DNA of 64,000 nucleotides from Oceanobacillus iheyensis HTE831 (GCF_000011245.1 NC_004193.1:2024501-2088500); one strand, 5' to 3'; shown: positions 1 to 9,638, counted from the first letter of the stretch. Numbers and translations: made by a program. Notes: generated by a model not told the origin, from the sequence alone.

Positions 1-1
1 G

Positions 2-250
2 AATGAAAATGTAATTGAGTATATTCAGTTAAATATGGAGATATCAAAAATGCAGAAGTATTTTTCTGTATTGGATAAACGAGAACGGGAAGTCATTGTT
101 TATCGTTATGGGTTAAATGATCGAGAAGAAATGACTCAACGTGAGATTGCTAAGAAATTAAACATATCTAGAAGTTATGTATCAAGAATTGAAAAAAGGG
201 CATTAATGAAAGTATTTCATGAGTATTATCGGAAGGAAAGAGACAATTAA
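2..250 (+). CDS. sigK: RNA polymerase sigma-K factor, C-terminal part
   Basis: Only the last 82 codons are present; the frame is open from base 2 and the gene begins before the window. The visible part is sigma region 4: a region 4.1-like stretch with [12 protein letters not shown] followed by the helix-turn-helix [20 protein letters not shown] that reads the -35 element. The ending [15 protein letters not shown] followed by FHEYYR is typical of SigK rather than its paralogue SigE. SigK directs late mother-cell transcription during sporulation (coat and maturation genes). No break is seen in the visible part; whether the gene is split upstream by an excisable element cannot be judged. It converges on mtnN. 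Confidence 0.9.
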   Translation, partial: NENVIEYIQLNMEISKMQKYFSVLDKREREVIVYRYGLNDREEMTQREIAKKLNISRSYVSRIEKRALMKVFHEYYRKERDN

Positions 251-264
251 AAGAGAACGCTGTC

Positions 265-345
265 GGATCATGCATTTTTATGCAACGTAAGTGCGACTAG
301 GTAATGATTTGCTCGCTATCGAGGTTTTCAATTTTTTAAGTATCA
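265..345. repeat. fragment resembling the 37-kb intergenic repeat
   Basis: The stretch around 280-298 (GTAAGTGCGACTA) matches the core of the tandem unit at 37151-37317 (ATAAGTGCGACTATG). The surrounding bases are too diverged to align by eye. It may be a decayed remnant of that intergenic element; the match is short and could be chance. Confidence 0.3.
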
Positions 346-372
346 CTGCATAAACACATTTTATGTAAAATG

Positions 373-415
373 CAAAACGCAGCCAAATTAATTGAGATTA
401 TTTGGCTGCGTTTTG
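373..415. terminator. bidirectional terminator between sigK and mtnN
   Basis: A perfect 16-bp stem (CAAAACGCAGCCAAAT and its complement) encloses an 11-base loop. The outer A/T bases give a U-run in either direction, so it can end both sigK from the left and mtnN from the right. Confidence 0.8.
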
Positions 416-429
416 TAGTGTTTATTAAA

Positions 430-1119
430 TTATATTTTTTTTACCATATTTATAATTAATTGAGCGGCATTTTTACCAGCTGTCTGTAAAAACTGATCAA
501 ACGATACAGAGGATTCTTGTCCTGCAATATCAGATAATGCACGAGTAATAACAAAAGGCGTATTGTATCTATAACATACTTGTGCGATAGAGGCTGCTTC
601 CATCTCTAACGCTAGCATACCTGGAAATCGTTGTTTAACAATATCCGTTTGATCCTTTCGTTGCATAAATGAATCACCTGTTGCAATAACACCGATTCTT
701 GAGTTAATTTCTATATCCTTCATAACTTCAGAGGACAATTCAACTAGTCGTTGATCTGCTTTATACGTTGCAGGCATACCAGGAACTTGTCCATATACAT
801 AATCAAACGCTGTTGCGTCCACATCATGATGCAATACTTCTTCAGAAATTACTACGTCTCCTACTTGTAAATCGCTAGCAAACCCACCTGCAGAACCAGT
901 ATTTATAATCATAGATGGGGAAAATCGCTCATGTAGAATTGTTGTAGCCATAGCAGCATTTACTTTTCCGATACCCGATAATAGTAATACGACACTCTTG
1001 TCATGTAGATGCCCTGTATAAAAGTAGCAACCTGCTACCTCTAATTCTTCCATATCTTTCATTTGTTGTTTTAAAAGTGCAATCTCTTCGTCCATTGCTC
1101 CAATAATTCCTATTGTCAT
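430..1119 (-). CDS. mtnN: 5'-methylthioadenosine/S-adenosylhomocysteine nucleosidase
   Basis: Hydrolyses methylthioadenosine and S-adenosylhomocysteine to adenine and the thioribose or ribosylhomocysteine, the first step of methionine salvage and part of the activated methyl cycle. The 229-residue product has the family marks: GAMDEE at residues 7-12 (Glu12 is the catalytic acid in characterised enzymes), NTGSAGG near 72, LEMEAA near 172 and ALSDIA near 194 with the catalytic Asp. The ATG at 1119 is chosen because GGGGGT lies just upstream; a TTG four codons earlier would lie inside that ribosome site. It follows yrrS with 15 bases between them, so the two are probably cotranscribed. In B. 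subtilis yrrT lies between yrrS and mtnN; it is missing here. Confidence 0.95.
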   Translation of the reverse strand: MTIGIIGAMDEEIALLKQQMKDMEELEVAGCYFYTGHLHDKSVVLLLSGIGKVNAAMATTILHERFSPSMIINTGSAGGFASDLQVGDVVISEEVLHHDVDATAFDYVYGQVPGMPATYKADQRLVELSSEVMKDIEINSRIGVIATGDSFMQRKDQTDIVKQRFPGMLALEMEAASIAQVCYRYNTPFVITRALSDIAGQESSVSFDQFLQTAGKNAAQLIINMVKKI

Positions 1120-1134
1120 AGTGACCCCCAAAAA

Positions 1135-1821
1135 CTATTTTTTATCATTCTCAATTAACTCTTCTACTTTGGTAGGCTGCCAACCTTCACCATCAACCCA
1201 TTGAAGGTATACACGAAACGTTTGTGTTTCATCCTTATCTGAAACGGTCGCAATTACTTTTTGATCGCCACCATTTTCAACAAGCCATTCTACCATGTTG
1301 TCCGCATCAATTCCCGTTACCATTGAAGTTGCTTCTTTAATTTCAATTCGATCCTGCGAACCATCATCATACGTTGTTGTATGTGGACCTTCTTGTTCTG
1401 TACCAATTGGATCCCAATTGCCTGTATATGCGTCTGAGACATTTTCATCCGATGGTTCTACTGATTCTGTTTCTACATTGTTGTTTTGTTCATTATCTTC
1501 ATTTTGCTCATTTTCATTTTCTTGTTCGTTATTATCATTATTTTGTTCATCTTGTCCATTTTCTTCGTTGTCTGTAGAATTATTATTTTCTTCCTCTTCT
1601 TCATCTGGTTCCGTAATAAGGAAATCAGAGTCTTCATCTGATGATGAATTTTCATTCTCATTAGCATTTTGTTCTTTTCCTCCACTACCACCAAACACCC
1701 ATATTCCGAGGAGAATTATAACTAGTATACTAGCAGCAATTATACCAATCGTTATAGCTTTTGTACTTTTTCTTCTTTTTTCAAATTTATCCGATCTCGT
1801 TTGATTCATATCACGACTCAT
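1135..1821 (-). CDS. yrrS: YrrS family membrane-anchored protein (DUF1510)
   Basis: A 228-residue single-pass protein. A basic N-terminus (KFEKRRKSTK) is followed by one membrane helix at about residues 22-44, so the rest should lie outside the membrane. Residues 50-125 form a very acidic, Asn/Gln-rich linker without hydrophobic residues, and the last 100 residues are the conserved DUF1510 domain. The molecular function is not known to me; in B. subtilis the gene is next to pbpI, a sporulation-linked penicillin-binding protein, which suggests a cell wall role. Here pbpI is absent between greA and yrrS. GGAGGG lies eight bases before the ATG. Confidence 0.8.
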   Translation of the reverse strand: MSRDMNQTRSDKFEKRRKSTKAITIGIIAASILVIILLGIWVFGGSGGKEQNANENENSSSDEDSDFLITEPDEEEEENNNSTDNEENGQDEQNNDNNEQENENEQNEDNEQNNNVETESVEPSDENVSDAYTGNWDPIGTEQEGPHTTTYDDGSQDRIEIKEATSMVTGIDADNMVEWLVENGGDQKVIATVSDKDETQTFRVYLQWVDGEGWQPTKVEELIENDKK

Positions 1822-1984
1822 CAGATTCCCTCCCCATCTTTATAATTGTAGCATACTACCGTATTATCGTAGTGACAACTAATTTGTATGGAAATATCAC
1901 AACGGTAACCATACTCTATATCATTCGTTTCTAACAGGGATTTTCAGGTTACATTATTCATTTTTAATTGGTTTTACTTCAAAA

Positions 1985-2022
1985 ATGAAATGCCTATAAA
2001 GTATGTCACTCTACAGGCATTT
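1985..2022 (-). terminator. terminator after greA
   Basis: On the minus strand AATGCCTGTAGAG pairs with CTTTATAGGCATT and is followed by CATTTTT. It lies directly after the greA stop codon. Confidence 0.6.
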
Positions 2023-2026
2023 AAAC

Positions 2027-2503
2027 TTACTCTACATTTGTAATTCGAACATCTATATCTCCACCTGGAGTTGTTACGGTTACTTCTTCACCAATTTCTT
2101 TTCCTAATAAGCTTGTTGCCATTGGGGAATCGTTGGATATTTTTCCTTCAAACGGATCTGCCTCAGCACTTCCTACAATTGTATAGGTTTCTTCATCACC
2201 ATCAGGTAACTCCACAAAAGAAACGGATTTACCAAGTGATACAATATTAGGATTATCATTATCATTTTCTATAATTACAGCATTACGAATCATTTTTTCA
2301 ACTTGCGTAATACGTTGCTCTACAAATGCCTGTTCATCTTTCGCAGCATCATACTCCGAATTCTCCGATAGATCGCCAAAGTCACGAGCAACTTTTATAC
2401 GCTCTACGACTTCTTGTCTACGATCTGTTTTTAAATAATGTAATTCTTCCTCTAATTTATCTTTTCCCTCTTGTGTCATGTAATAACTTTTTTCAACTGT
2501 CAT
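2027..2503 (-). CDS. greA: transcription elongation factor GreA
   Basis: Rescues backtracked RNA polymerase by stimulating cleavage of the transcript 3' end. The 158-residue length matches the family. The N-terminal coiled coil carries the acidic tip with [15 protein letters not shown] (about residues 41-55), and the C-terminal FKBP-like domain carries the [16 protein letters not shown] region. The start at 2503 is preferred over one ten codons upstream because GGAG lies nine bases before it and GreA proteins start with a short leader before YMTQEG. It has its own terminator and is followed by yrrS after about 200 bases. Confidence 0.95.
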   Translation of the reverse strand: MTVEKSYYMTQEGKDKLEEELHYLKTDRRQEVVERIKVARDFGDLSENSEYDAAKDEQAFVEQRITQVEKMIRNAVIIENDNDNPNIVSLGKSVSFVELPDGDEETYTIVGSAEADPFEGKISNDSPMATSLLGKEIGEEVTVTTPGGDIDVRITNVE

Positions 2504-2630
2504 CTCTCTACACTCCTTCTTTTCACTTTCCAAATAAATAAGTCTTACAACTTATGCTGGAAACATTTACAATATACTAAAGACTACTATGGCAGATTTA
2601 TTATTAATTTTCAATATTTCTTACCGTTAA

Positions 2631-3263
2631 TTATAACCCTCTAGATAATATTTTTTCTATTTTAGAAGCCATGATATCAATTGCGACATGATTTTGTCCA
2701 CCTTCAGGTATGATTATATCGGCATAACGCTTTGTTGGTTCAATAAATTGCAGGTGTGATGGGCGAACATTCTGGATATATTGATCGATTACAGAATCTA
2801 ACGTCCTACCGCGCTCTTTGATATCTCGCATTAAGCGGCGAATTATTCGTAAATCTGCATCCGTATCAACATAAACCTTAATATCCATTAAATCAACTAA
2901 GCGTGGATCTTCAAGTATTAATATACCTTCTACAATAATAACTTCTTTTGGTTCTACATGAATAACGTCTTTTGACCGAGTATGAATTTTATAATCATAT
3001 ACAGGTTTTTCAATTGGTTCATTATGCATTAATTGCTGTAAATGTTCTATTAATAAATCATTATCAAACGCCAATGGATGATCATAATTGGTATTTAATC
3101 TTTCCTCGAATGGTAAGTGACTTTGATCTTTATAATAATAATCCTGCTCGATTACCAAAATCGATGTTTCTGTAAATCGTTGACAAATGGAGCGAGTCAC
3201 AGATGTTTTTCCTGATCCACTTCCTCCTGCTACTCCAATTACAACTGGTTTTTGCTTTGTCAT
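2631..3263 (-). CDS. udk: uridine kinase
   Basis: Phosphorylates uridine and cytidine to UMP and CMP in pyrimidine salvage. The P-loop GGSGSGKT is at residues 14-21, followed by EQDYYYKD (substrate-binding Asp), YDHPLAFD and the lid region [17 protein letters not shown]. Length 210 is normal. GGAGGAG precedes the ATG. It lies 12 bases after trmR; in B. subtilis two U32 peptidase-family genes (yrrN, yrrO) separate these two, and they are missing here. Confidence 0.95.
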   Translation of the reverse strand: MTKQKPVVIGVAGGSGSGKTSVTRSICQRFTETSILVIEQDYYYKDQSHLPFEERLNTNYDHPLAFDNDLLIEHLQQLMHNEPIEKPVYDYKIHTRSKDVIHVEPKEVIIVEGILILEDPRLVDLMDIKVYVDTDADLRIIRRLMRDIKERGRTLDSVIDQYIQNVRPSHLQFIEPTKRYADIIIPEGGQNHVAIDIMASKIEKILSRGL

Positions 3264-3275
3264 GCCTTGCTCCTC

Positions 3276-3923
3276 CTAATTTCCTTCTTCTAGCTTATAA
3301 CTAATTGCTACACCATCACCAATTGGTAAGATCGATGTTTGATAATGTGGATGGTTCATTAGTTTTTCATTATATTCCCGTAATTTTTTTACCATACTAC
3401 GAAAACGTTTAGGTGTCTCCTCTGGTGCTGCTACGTACCCTCTAAATAATACGTTATCTGTTATGACTAATCCACCATTACCCACCATTAAATCGGCCAG
3501 TTCTAAAAACTTGCCGTATTGACCTTTTGCTGCATCAATAAAGATCGTATCAAACCTCTCATTATTTTCCTTCAATCTGCTCATTTCTTCCAAAGCGTCT
3601 CCATGAATCACCTTTATGCAATCATCTTTGTTCAAATTGTTAATATTTTCAACGGCATCACGGTAACGTTTTTCATCTTTTTCAATCGTGACGATGGAAG
3701 CTTGGGTATTATCTTGCATTCTTAATGCCGAATAACCTATCGCTGTCCCAACCTCTAGAATCCGTTTGGGTTGGTGGATTTGTAACAATACTTGTACAAA
3801 ATGCATACTCGTTCTATCCATAATAGGTATATTGTTTTCTTCTGCAACAATTTCAAGTTGGTCTGCCCATTCAGGAGAATTAGGAGTTAAACCTGCCAAA
3901 TAATCTAATATCGTATCATCCAT
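3276..3923 (-). CDS. trmR: tRNA 5-hydroxyuridine O-methyltransferase
   Basis: SAM-dependent methyltransferase of the class I O-methyltransferase family. Motif I is EVGTAIGYSALRM (about residues 56-68), with VTIEKDE after it and TIFIDAAKGQY for the metal/SAM site; VITDNVLFRG follows. The B. subtilis orthologue YrrM makes 5-methoxyuridine at position 34 of tRNA. The ATG at 3923 follows AGAGGGAAG; an ATG five codons upstream lacks a good site. The U32 peptidase partners that make its hydroxyuridine substrate in B. subtilis are not next to it here, so the substrate must come from genes elsewhere. Confidence 0.88.
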   Translation of the reverse strand: MDDTILDYLAGLTPNSPEWADQLEIVAEENNIPIMDRTSMHFVQVLLQIHQPKRILEVGTAIGYSALRMQDNTQASIVTIEKDEKRYRDAVENINNLNKDDCIKVIHGDALEEMSRLKENNERFDTIFIDAAKGQYGKFLELADLMVGNGGLVITDNVLFRGYVAAPEETPKRFRSMVKKLREYNEKLMNHPHYQTSILPIGDGVAISYKLEEGN

Positions 3924-3946
3924 TGTCTTCCCTCTCATCTAAATGA

Positions 3947-3984
3947 AAACGGAATGTGAAGATATTCTCTCCACAACTCCGTTT
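3947..3984 (-). terminator. terminator between mltG and trmR
   Basis: On the minus strand AAACGGA and TCCGTTT close an imperfect hairpin (GTGGAGAGAATATCTTCAC inside), followed by TCATTT. It lies directly after the mltG stop codon. Confidence 0.55.
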
Positions 3985-5101
3985 AATTAATATATTCTTC
4001 TCTATTTTCCACATGCTGTTCAAAATCCTCTGCGAAATGGAGATTTCCTTCTGAATCATGAAGGAAATATAAGTAGTCAGATTCCTCTGGTTCGACTACG
4101 GCTTTTAATGAGTTTTCCGCAAAGTTAGAAATAGGTCCTACAGGAAGTCCTTCAACAAGATAGGTGTTATAAGGTGACTCTATCTCTAAATCTTCAAATG
4201 TAACTACTTCCTGATGTTCACCTAGTGCATAGATGACTGTAGGATCCGTTTGTAATTTCATTTCATTCTCTATGCGATTGTAAAAAACTCCCGCAATTTG
4301 TGGACGCTGTTCTTCTGTTGCTGTTTCTTTTTCAATAATACTCGCAAAGGTAATTGCTTCATGTATCGTAAATTCTGTTGATTCCACCTGTTCACGATAA
4401 CGATTATATACGGTTTGCGTTTGTTGAAGCATTTTTTCGATAATAGTATCAATACTTGGGTCCTCTTCATAAAAATCATAGGTAGACGCAAATAAATATC
4501 CTTCTAATGGCGTTCGTAAATCTTCTTGTAATATTTCTTCCGTTAATATATCCGGATACTTTTCAATTAATTCTTCTATATATGCTTCATCGTTAATTCT
4601 TTCAAGAAATTCTTCTTTTGTAAAGCTTAAGTTCTCACTATAAATCTCTGCAATCTGGTCCACTGATAAACCTTCGGGAATTGTTATTCTATGCGTTGCT
4701 TCCATAACAACTCTACCTGTTTGCAGTGACTCAATAATTTCATTAAAATCCATGGATGGTGTAAAAGTATATTCTCCCGCTTGAAATTCAGTAATATTAT
4801 TGAACTTCGTGTAGAAACGAAAAACTCTTGCATCTTTTATAATGCCATTCTCTTCTAGCGTATTAGCAATCACTGAAGTAGAAGAGCCCATAGGAATTTC
4901 TACAGCAATTTCTTCATCACTATCAGGGTCAACAGGTTTTAAAGAACTATTAATATATAAATATCCTGAAATTCCACCAATAATTAATATGAGTACCATT
5001 GCGATAATTATTATGGATACAATTTTTCTAACAGTAGAAGCCTCTTCCGCTCTTTTTTTCATATTATAAAAGAAACCACCCTGCTTTTCTTTATTCGACA
5101 C
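3983..5101 (-). CDS. mltG: endolytic murein transglycosylase MltG
   Basis: Cuts nascent peptidoglycan glycan strands near the membrane. A short cytoplasmic N-terminus is followed by a membrane helix at about residues 29-50 and the YceG domain outside. The catalytic Glu is in ASIIEKETA, followed by the conserved QIAGVFYNRI, LQTDPTVIYALG, YNTYL and GLPVGPI motifs. The GTG at 5101 is chosen because AAGGGGG lies seven bases before it; the upstream ATG has no such site. The 372-residue length fits the family. Its upstream region holds the 155-bp tandem palindromes, so its mRNA may carry them as a leader. Confidence 0.92.
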   Translation of the reverse strand: MSNKEKQGGFFYNMKKRAEEASTVRKIVSIIIIAMVLILIIGGISGYLYINSSLKPVDPDSDEEIAVEIPMGSSTSVIANTLEENGIIKDARVFRFYTKFNNITEFQAGEYTFTPSMDFNEIIESLQTGRVVMEATHRITIPEGLSVDQIAEIYSENLSFTKEEFLERINDEAYIEELIEKYPDILTEEILQEDLRTPLEGYLFASTYDFYEEDPSIDTIIEKMLQQTQTVYNRYREQVESTEFTIHEAITFASIIEKETATEEQRPQIAGVFYNRIENEMKLQTDPTVIYALGEHQEVVTFEDLEIESPYNTYLVEGLPVGPISNFAENSLKAVVEPEESDYLYFLHDSEGNLHFAEDFEQHVENREEYIN

Positions 5102-5164
5102 TATGTATCCCCCTTTCATCCGCTATATTATACTAAAAAACGCCAACATATTCCATTATTATAT

Positions 5165-5549
5165 CAAAAGCTTCATGAATCCGTAAGAGCCGTACAAACT
5201 GGACCGCGTCTGACGGAGATATAGGAAACACGATGCTACGACAGTAGCAACGATTGTTTCCTTATCGTACAGAAGACTCGGGAAGTTTGATAGGCTCTGA
5301 TTCATGAAGCTAGACGAATCAAAAGCTTCATGAATCCGTAAGAGCCGTACAAACTGGACCGCGTCTGACGGAGATATAGGAAACACGATGCTACGACAGT
5401 AGCAACGATTGTTTCCTTATCGTACAGAAGACTCGGGAAGTTTGATAGGCTCTGATTCATGAAGCTAGACGAATCAAAAGCTTCATGAATCCGTAAGAGC
5501 CGTACAAACTAAGACCGCGTCTGACGGAGATATAGGAAACACGATGCTA
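5165..5549. repeat. 155-bp palindromic unit in tandem, 2.5 copies
   Basis: Copy 1 is 5165-5319, copy 2 is 5320-5474, and copy 3 (5475-5549) is cut short. Copies 1 and 2 look identical; copy 3 has a small change (CTAAGACC for CTGGACC). Each unit is an imperfect inverted repeat: CTTCATGAATC with GATTCATGAAG at the ends, then AGAGCC/GGCTCT, AAACT/AGTTT, TAGGAAACA/TGTTTCCTTA, and an inner hairpin GCTACGACAGTAGC. It lies between the yrzB terminator and mltG. No protein is encoded and no spacers as in CRISPR are present. Confidence 0.9.
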
Positions 5550-5562
5550 AGAGGATAACATA

Positions 5563-5594
5563 TAAAAAGCTGATGCCCCTTATAGGCATCAGCT
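5563..5594 (-). terminator. terminator after yrzB
   Basis: On the minus strand AGCTGATGCC pairs with GGCATCAGCT around a short loop and is followed by TTTTTATA. It ends the yrzL-yrrK-yrzB operon. Confidence 0.85.
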
Positions 5595-5611
5595 CACACT
5601 ATTTTATTGTA

Positions 5612-5890
5612 TTAAGCTTCTTCTTCTTCAGCAAGTGTATTTAACATTTCTTCTACCATTTGCCATTCATCATCAGATTCAATTGGGAAAAGCGTAAAGT
5701 CTTCATTTTCCTGTTCTTCGAATCGAAATGCATAAACCTCAACTTCTTCTTCTTCCGCCTGTTCAGCGGGAACGACTGCAATGTAAGATTGTTCCGTTTC
5801 ATCTACATCGAATGTAAACAATACTTCAAATAAATGTTCGTCTCCATTTTCATCTGGAATAATAATTCGTTCTTTTTCTTCTAGTGCCAT
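5612..5890 (-). CDS. yrzB: DUF1292 family protein YrzB
   Basis: A small, very acidic 92-residue soluble protein with a Glu-rich centre and tail. It matches the DUF1292 family (IIIPDENGDEHLFEVLFTF near the N-terminus), which in Firmicutes nearly always follows yrzL and yrrK as it does here. No function is known to me. GGAGG precedes the ATG by seven bases, and a strong terminator follows. Confidence 0.8.
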   Translation of the reverse strand: MALEEKERIIIPDENGDEHLFEVLFTFDVDETEQSYIAVVPAEQAEEEEVEVYAFRFEEQENEDFTLFPIESDDEWQMVEEMLNTLAEEEEA

Positions 5891-5942
5891 ATAAATCCTC
5901 CTTCCTAAAGGTTAGCTGGCTATAACATCCGAAGGGATTTAT

Positions 5943-6356
5943 TTATTTTTGGTCCAAATAACCCTGTAGGATCATAACAGCTGCCATTTTATCAATAACT
6001 TTTTTTCGCTTACTACGACTCATATCTGCTTCTAGTAGAACACGTTCAGCTGCCATTGTTGTTAAGCGTTCATCCCATAGATCAACGGGAATTTGAAACA
6101 CTTTTTCAATGTGGTTGGCATAGCGTTGAGATGCTTCTCCACGTTCGCCAATAGTACCATTCATGTTCTTAGGCAAACCAATAATAGCTTTTCCTATTTC
6201 ATGTTCACTTATTATTTTTTCTAATTCTTCATCGGCAGAGGACAAATCATTTTCATCCCATCGAATGGTTTTGACTCCTTGAGCAGTCCAACCTAATGCA
6301 TCACTAACCGCAACGCCAATCGTTTTTGAGCCGACATCTAAACCAATTATTTTCAT
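5943..6356 (-). CDS. yrrK: YqgF/RuvX family nuclease
   Basis: RNase H-fold protein of the YqgF family (putative Holliday junction resolvase; in other bacteria linked to 16S rRNA end processing). The 137 residues show [17 protein letters not shown] with Asp7, [15 protein letters not shown], and LWDERLTT with the second acidic residue; a third Asp is in [13 protein letters not shown]. Its start overlaps the yrzL stop by four bases, which suggests translational coupling. Which of the two roles applies here cannot be told from the sequence. Confidence 0.9.
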   Translation of the reverse strand: MKIIGLDVGSKTIGVAVSDALGWTAQGVKTIRWDENDLSSADEELEKIISEHEIGKAIIGLPKNMNGTIGERGEASQRYANHIEKVFQIPVDLWDERLTTMAAERVLLEADMSRSKRKKVIDKMAAVMILQGYLDQK

Positions 6357-6622
6357 TTAGTCTCCCTGTTCTGTTCTAGATAAAACTTAACAAGTTCTTC
6401 AATCACTTCATCACGTTCTACCTTACGAATTAAATTTCTGGCATCGTTATACCGCGGGATATACGCAGGGTCACCAGATAATAAATACCCTACAATCTGA
6501 TTGATCGGGTTGTATCCTTTCTCTTGCAGTGATTCATGCACTGTCATCAAGATTTCCTTAATATCCTGATCAAATGGTTCTTCTGAAAAATTGAATTTCA
6601 TCGTTTTATCAATTGAACTCAT
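6353..6622 (-). CDS. yrzL: IreB family regulatory phosphoprotein
   Basis: An 89-residue protein of the IreB family (former DUF965). In Enterococcus IreB is phosphorylated by the PASTA kinase IreK and tunes cephalosporin tolerance, and related proteins in Bacillus are phosphorylated near the N-terminus; a matching Thr is present at residue 7 (SSIDKTMKF). The core [26 protein letters not shown] has the conserved SGDPAYI motif. It is the first gene of the yrzL-yrrK-yrzB unit and is separated from alaS by about 95 bases. Confidence 0.88.
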   Translation of the reverse strand: MSSIDKTMKFNFSEEPFDQDIKEILMTVHESLQEKGYNPINQIVGYLLSGDPAYIPRYNDARNLIRKVERDEVIEELVKFYLEQNRETK

Positions 6623-6717
6623 CGTGACACCTCATCCCAATTAGCCTTCTACAAATATTTTAACATGTTTGTGGTTATTATTATACTTTTTTCCTTATGA
6701 ACATACAACCTTCAAGA

Positions 6718-9357
6718 TTATTTGACCGTATCTACTATATATTGCTCCACAGATTGGAGAGCTTCTTTAATTTTAGAAGGATCTTTTCCACCTGCTTGAG
6801 CCATATCTGGGCGGCCTCCGCCACCACCACCACAAACAGTAGCAGCCTGTTTCACAATATTTCCTGCGTGCATGTTCTTCTCTAGCATATCTTTTGTAAC
6901 ACCAGCAACTAGTTGTACTTTACCGTTGTTTTCAGCAGCAAGTAAAATAACTCCTGAAGAAAGCTTTTGTTTTAATTCATCCATCATCGAACGTAATTGA
7001 TTCATATCTTTCACGTTCACTTCTTGAGCGAGTACAGGTACACCTGATATTTCTTTAACCTCATCAAGAATCGAAGAAGCTTCTAAGTTGGATAACTTAG
7101 CACTTAATGAATCCACTTGTTTTTGTGAATCTTTTAATTCAACTTGTAATCCTTCAATACGCTCAGGTAATTGTTCTTCTGAAGTTTTTAGTTTTTGAGC
7201 ACTATTATGCAAAAGATCCAGTTTCGTATTTAAATAATCATAAGCCTGTTTACTTGTCACAGCTTCTATACGACGTGTACCTGCTCCAATACCTGTCTCC
7301 TGTACAATTTTAAACAAACCAATTTCCGCAGTATTTATTACATGACACCCACCACATAATTCAATACTATAGTCTCCAATTTGAACAACTCGAACAATAT
7401 CACCATATTTCTCACCAAATAAAGCCATTGCTCCCATTGCTTTTGCTTCATCAATTTTCTTACTATCAATTGCTACAGGTAAGGATTCCCAAATTTTTTC
7501 ATTCACTTTTAATTCGATTTGCTGTAATTCCTCTGCTGTAACACCATGGAAATGGGAAAAATCAAATCGAAGTCTTTCTGGACGAACTAGTGACCCTGCT
7601 TGGTTCACATGACTACCTAATACATCTTTAAGAGCTTGATGTAATAAATGAGTAGCTGTATGATTTTTAATCACATGATTTCGGAAAGTCCTTTCCACAA
7701 CAGCATGAACAGGTTGATTTATTTTAAAACTACCTTCTTTGATTTCAATTTGGTGGATATGATCTCCGTTTGGTGACTTCTGAACATCGGACACATAAGC
7801 AGAAGCATTTTCTGAATATATCCATCCGTTATCAGCTACTTGTCCCCCACTTTCGGCATAAAATGGAGTCTCTTTTAAGAAAACATAAAGTACATCTCCC
7901 TGATTTGCTTCTTCAATTTGGTTCTTATCTTTTACCAATGCTTCGATAGTAGTTTCTTTTTGTAATTGATCGTAGCCAACAAACGTACTGTCTACGTTTA
8001 TCTCAGTGAAAATCGTATCCTGCACTTGCATAGAATCCACTTTTTGTCGGGCATTTCTTGCGCGCTCTCTTTGCTTATTCATTTCTTTATCGTAGCCAGC
8101 TTGATTTACAGTAAACCCTTGTTGTTCAACATATTCCTCCGTTAATTCTTTAGGGAATCCATACGTATCATATAGACGGAATACTTCTTCTCCCGGGAAT
8201 ACCTCACTACCTTTTTTACGCTCTTCTTCTATAATAGAAGCAAGGATAATTAAGCCATCATTAAGTGTTTCGTGGAATCGTTCTTCCTCCACTTTAATAA
8301 CGTTAGAGATGTAACCTGCATCTTTCTGGACTTCTGGGTAGAAATCTTTCATTATGTCTCCTACAACAGGTACTAACTGATACATAAATGGTTCGTTAAC
8401 CCCTAAGTCCTTTGCAAATCTTATCGCACGGCGAATTAATCTACGGAGAACGTATCCTCTACCCTCATTAGAAGGCATTGCTCCATCCCCAATAGCAAAA
8501 CTAACTGTACGAATATGATCTGCGATAACTTTAAAGGATGTATCTTCCGCTTCTGAATTCCCATATTTACGTTTGGAAATACGTTCTGTTTCACGAATAA
8601 TTGGCATAAATAAATCAGTTTCAAAGTTTGTTGGTACTTGTTGGATAATTGATGTAAGACGTTCTAATCCCATCCCTGTATCAATATTTTTCTTAGGAAG
8701 CGGAGTATACGTATCATCTGGATTATGGTTAAATTGTGAAAATACAAGGTTCCACACTTCTAAATAACGATTATTCTCTCCCCCAGGGTAAAGCTCAGGA
8801 TCTTGCGGGTCATTTCCGTAAGACTCACCGCGATCATAGAATATTTCTGTATTTGGTCCACTTGGTCCTTCACCAATATCCCAAAAATTCTCTTCAATAC
8901 GAATAATACGTTCTTTTGGAATTCCGATGTCATTTAACCAAATATCATATGCTTCATCATCTTCAGGATGAACTGTTACAGAGAGCAATGCTTCATCAAA
9001 ATTAATCCATTTTTCATCGGTTAAGAATTCCCACGCCCATTCCATTGCTTCTTTTTTAAAATAATCTCCAATCGAAAAGTTACCAAGCATTTCGAAAAAT
9101 GTATGATGTCTAGCGGTATAACCAACATTTTCAATATCATTGGTACGAATGGATTTTTGAGCATTTACAATTCTTGGGTTATCCGGAATCACTCTACCAT
9201 CAAAGTATTTTTTTAATGTAGCTACTCCACTATTTATCCATAATAAAGTCGGGTCTTCATGAGGTACAAGTGACGCACTTGGCTCTACGGAATGACTTTT
9301 TTCTTTGAAAAAATCGATAAACATTTGTCTTATTTCTGCTGATGTTAGTGACTTCAT
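6718..9357 (-). CDS. alaS: alanyl-tRNA synthetase
   Basis: Charges tRNA-Ala. The 879 residues hold the class IIc catalytic domain (residues 1-240, with [14 protein letters not shown] and [18 protein letters not shown]), the tRNA-recognition region, the editing domain with its zinc site ([11 protein letters not shown] near 565 and CGGCHV near 665), and the C-Ala/DHHA1 domain with the glycine-rich [16 protein letters not shown] near the end. GGAGG is nine bases before the ATG. Expression is under an upstream T-box leader reading a GCU alanine codon and a sigma-A promoter, so it should rise when uncharged tRNA-Ala accumulates. Confidence 0.98.
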   Translation of the reverse strand: MKSLTSAEIRQMFIDFFKEKSHSVEPSASLVPHEDPTLLWINSGVATLKKYFDGRVIPDNPRIVNAQKSIRTNDIENVGYTARHHTFFEMLGNFSIGDYFKKEAMEWAWEFLTDEKWINFDEALLSVTVHPEDDEAYDIWLNDIGIPKERIIRIEENFWDIGEGPSGPNTEIFYDRGESYGNDPQDPELYPGGENNRYLEVWNLVFSQFNHNPDDTYTPLPKKNIDTGMGLERLTSIIQQVPTNFETDLFMPIIRETERISKRKYGNSEAEDTSFKVIADHIRTVSFAIGDGAMPSNEGRGYVLRRLIRRAIRFAKDLGVNEPFMYQLVPVVGDIMKDFYPEVQKDAGYISNVIKVEEERFHETLNDGLIILASIIEEERKKGSEVFPGEEVFRLYDTYGFPKELTEEYVEQQGFTVNQAGYDKEMNKQRERARNARQKVDSMQVQDTIFTEINVDSTFVGYDQLQKETTIEALVKDKNQIEEANQGDVLYVFLKETPFYAESGGQVADNGWIYSENASAYVSDVQKSPNGDHIHQIEIKEGSFKINQPVHAVVERTFRNHVIKNHTATHLLHQALKDVLGSHVNQAGSLVRPERLRFDFSHFHGVTAEELQQIELKVNEKIWESLPVAIDSKKIDEAKAMGAMALFGEKYGDIVRVVQIGDYSIELCGGCHVINTAEIGLFKIVQETGIGAGTRRIEAVTSKQAYDYLNTKLDLLHNSAQKLKTSEEQLPERIEGLQVELKDSQKQVDSLSAKLSNLEASSILDEVKEISGVPVLAQEVNVKDMNQLRSMMDELKQKLSSGVILLAAENNGKVQLVAGVTKDMLEKNMHAGNIVKQAATVCGGGGGGRPDMAQAGGKDPSKIKEALQSVEQYIVDTVK

Positions 9358-9391
9358 AATTATTATCCTCCTTTAAAATTACAGCCAATAA

Positions 9392-9632
9392 AAAAATCCC
9401 CTCACTGCAACATGCAGGGACGAGATATCGCGGTACCACCCTAATTATGAATAAAGTTAATTATTCATCACTTATGTCATAGTAACGGTGTGAAACCGAC
9501 GGTGATTAGCCGTACTCAGGCATAGCTTTCCATGATAGCTGTATAGTGTCCCTTGCAGCCTTAGAGAACACCTCTCTTAAAACAACTACTTTCATGTACT
9601 CTTACCTTCTACGTGATTAGTCTTATTATGAT
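9392..9632 (-). ncRNA. T-box leader of alaS
   Basis: The T-box sequence GGTGGTACCGCG is at 9431-9442 and is followed by a terminator hairpin (9392-9426: CCCTGCATG with its partner and a run of T). Upstream is the long stem I with AGAGAGGTG and the distal loop GGCTGCAAGG. The specifier appears to be GCU (Ala) at 9524-9526, in the context GAAA-GCT-ATGCCTGAG. Uncharged tRNA-Ala binding should favour the antiterminator and allow alaS transcription. Confidence 0.92.
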
Positions 9633-9638
9633 AGCGCA

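Noticed and set aside
1295..1804. Long plus-strand reading frame opposite yrrS
   Set aside because: It is the mirror of the acidic Asn/Glu-rich linker of yrrS (Ser/Phe/Cys-rich output), without a ribosome site.
5165..5549. CRISPR array
   Set aside because: The repeats are 155 bases long, directly joined and without different spacers, and no cas genes are nearby.
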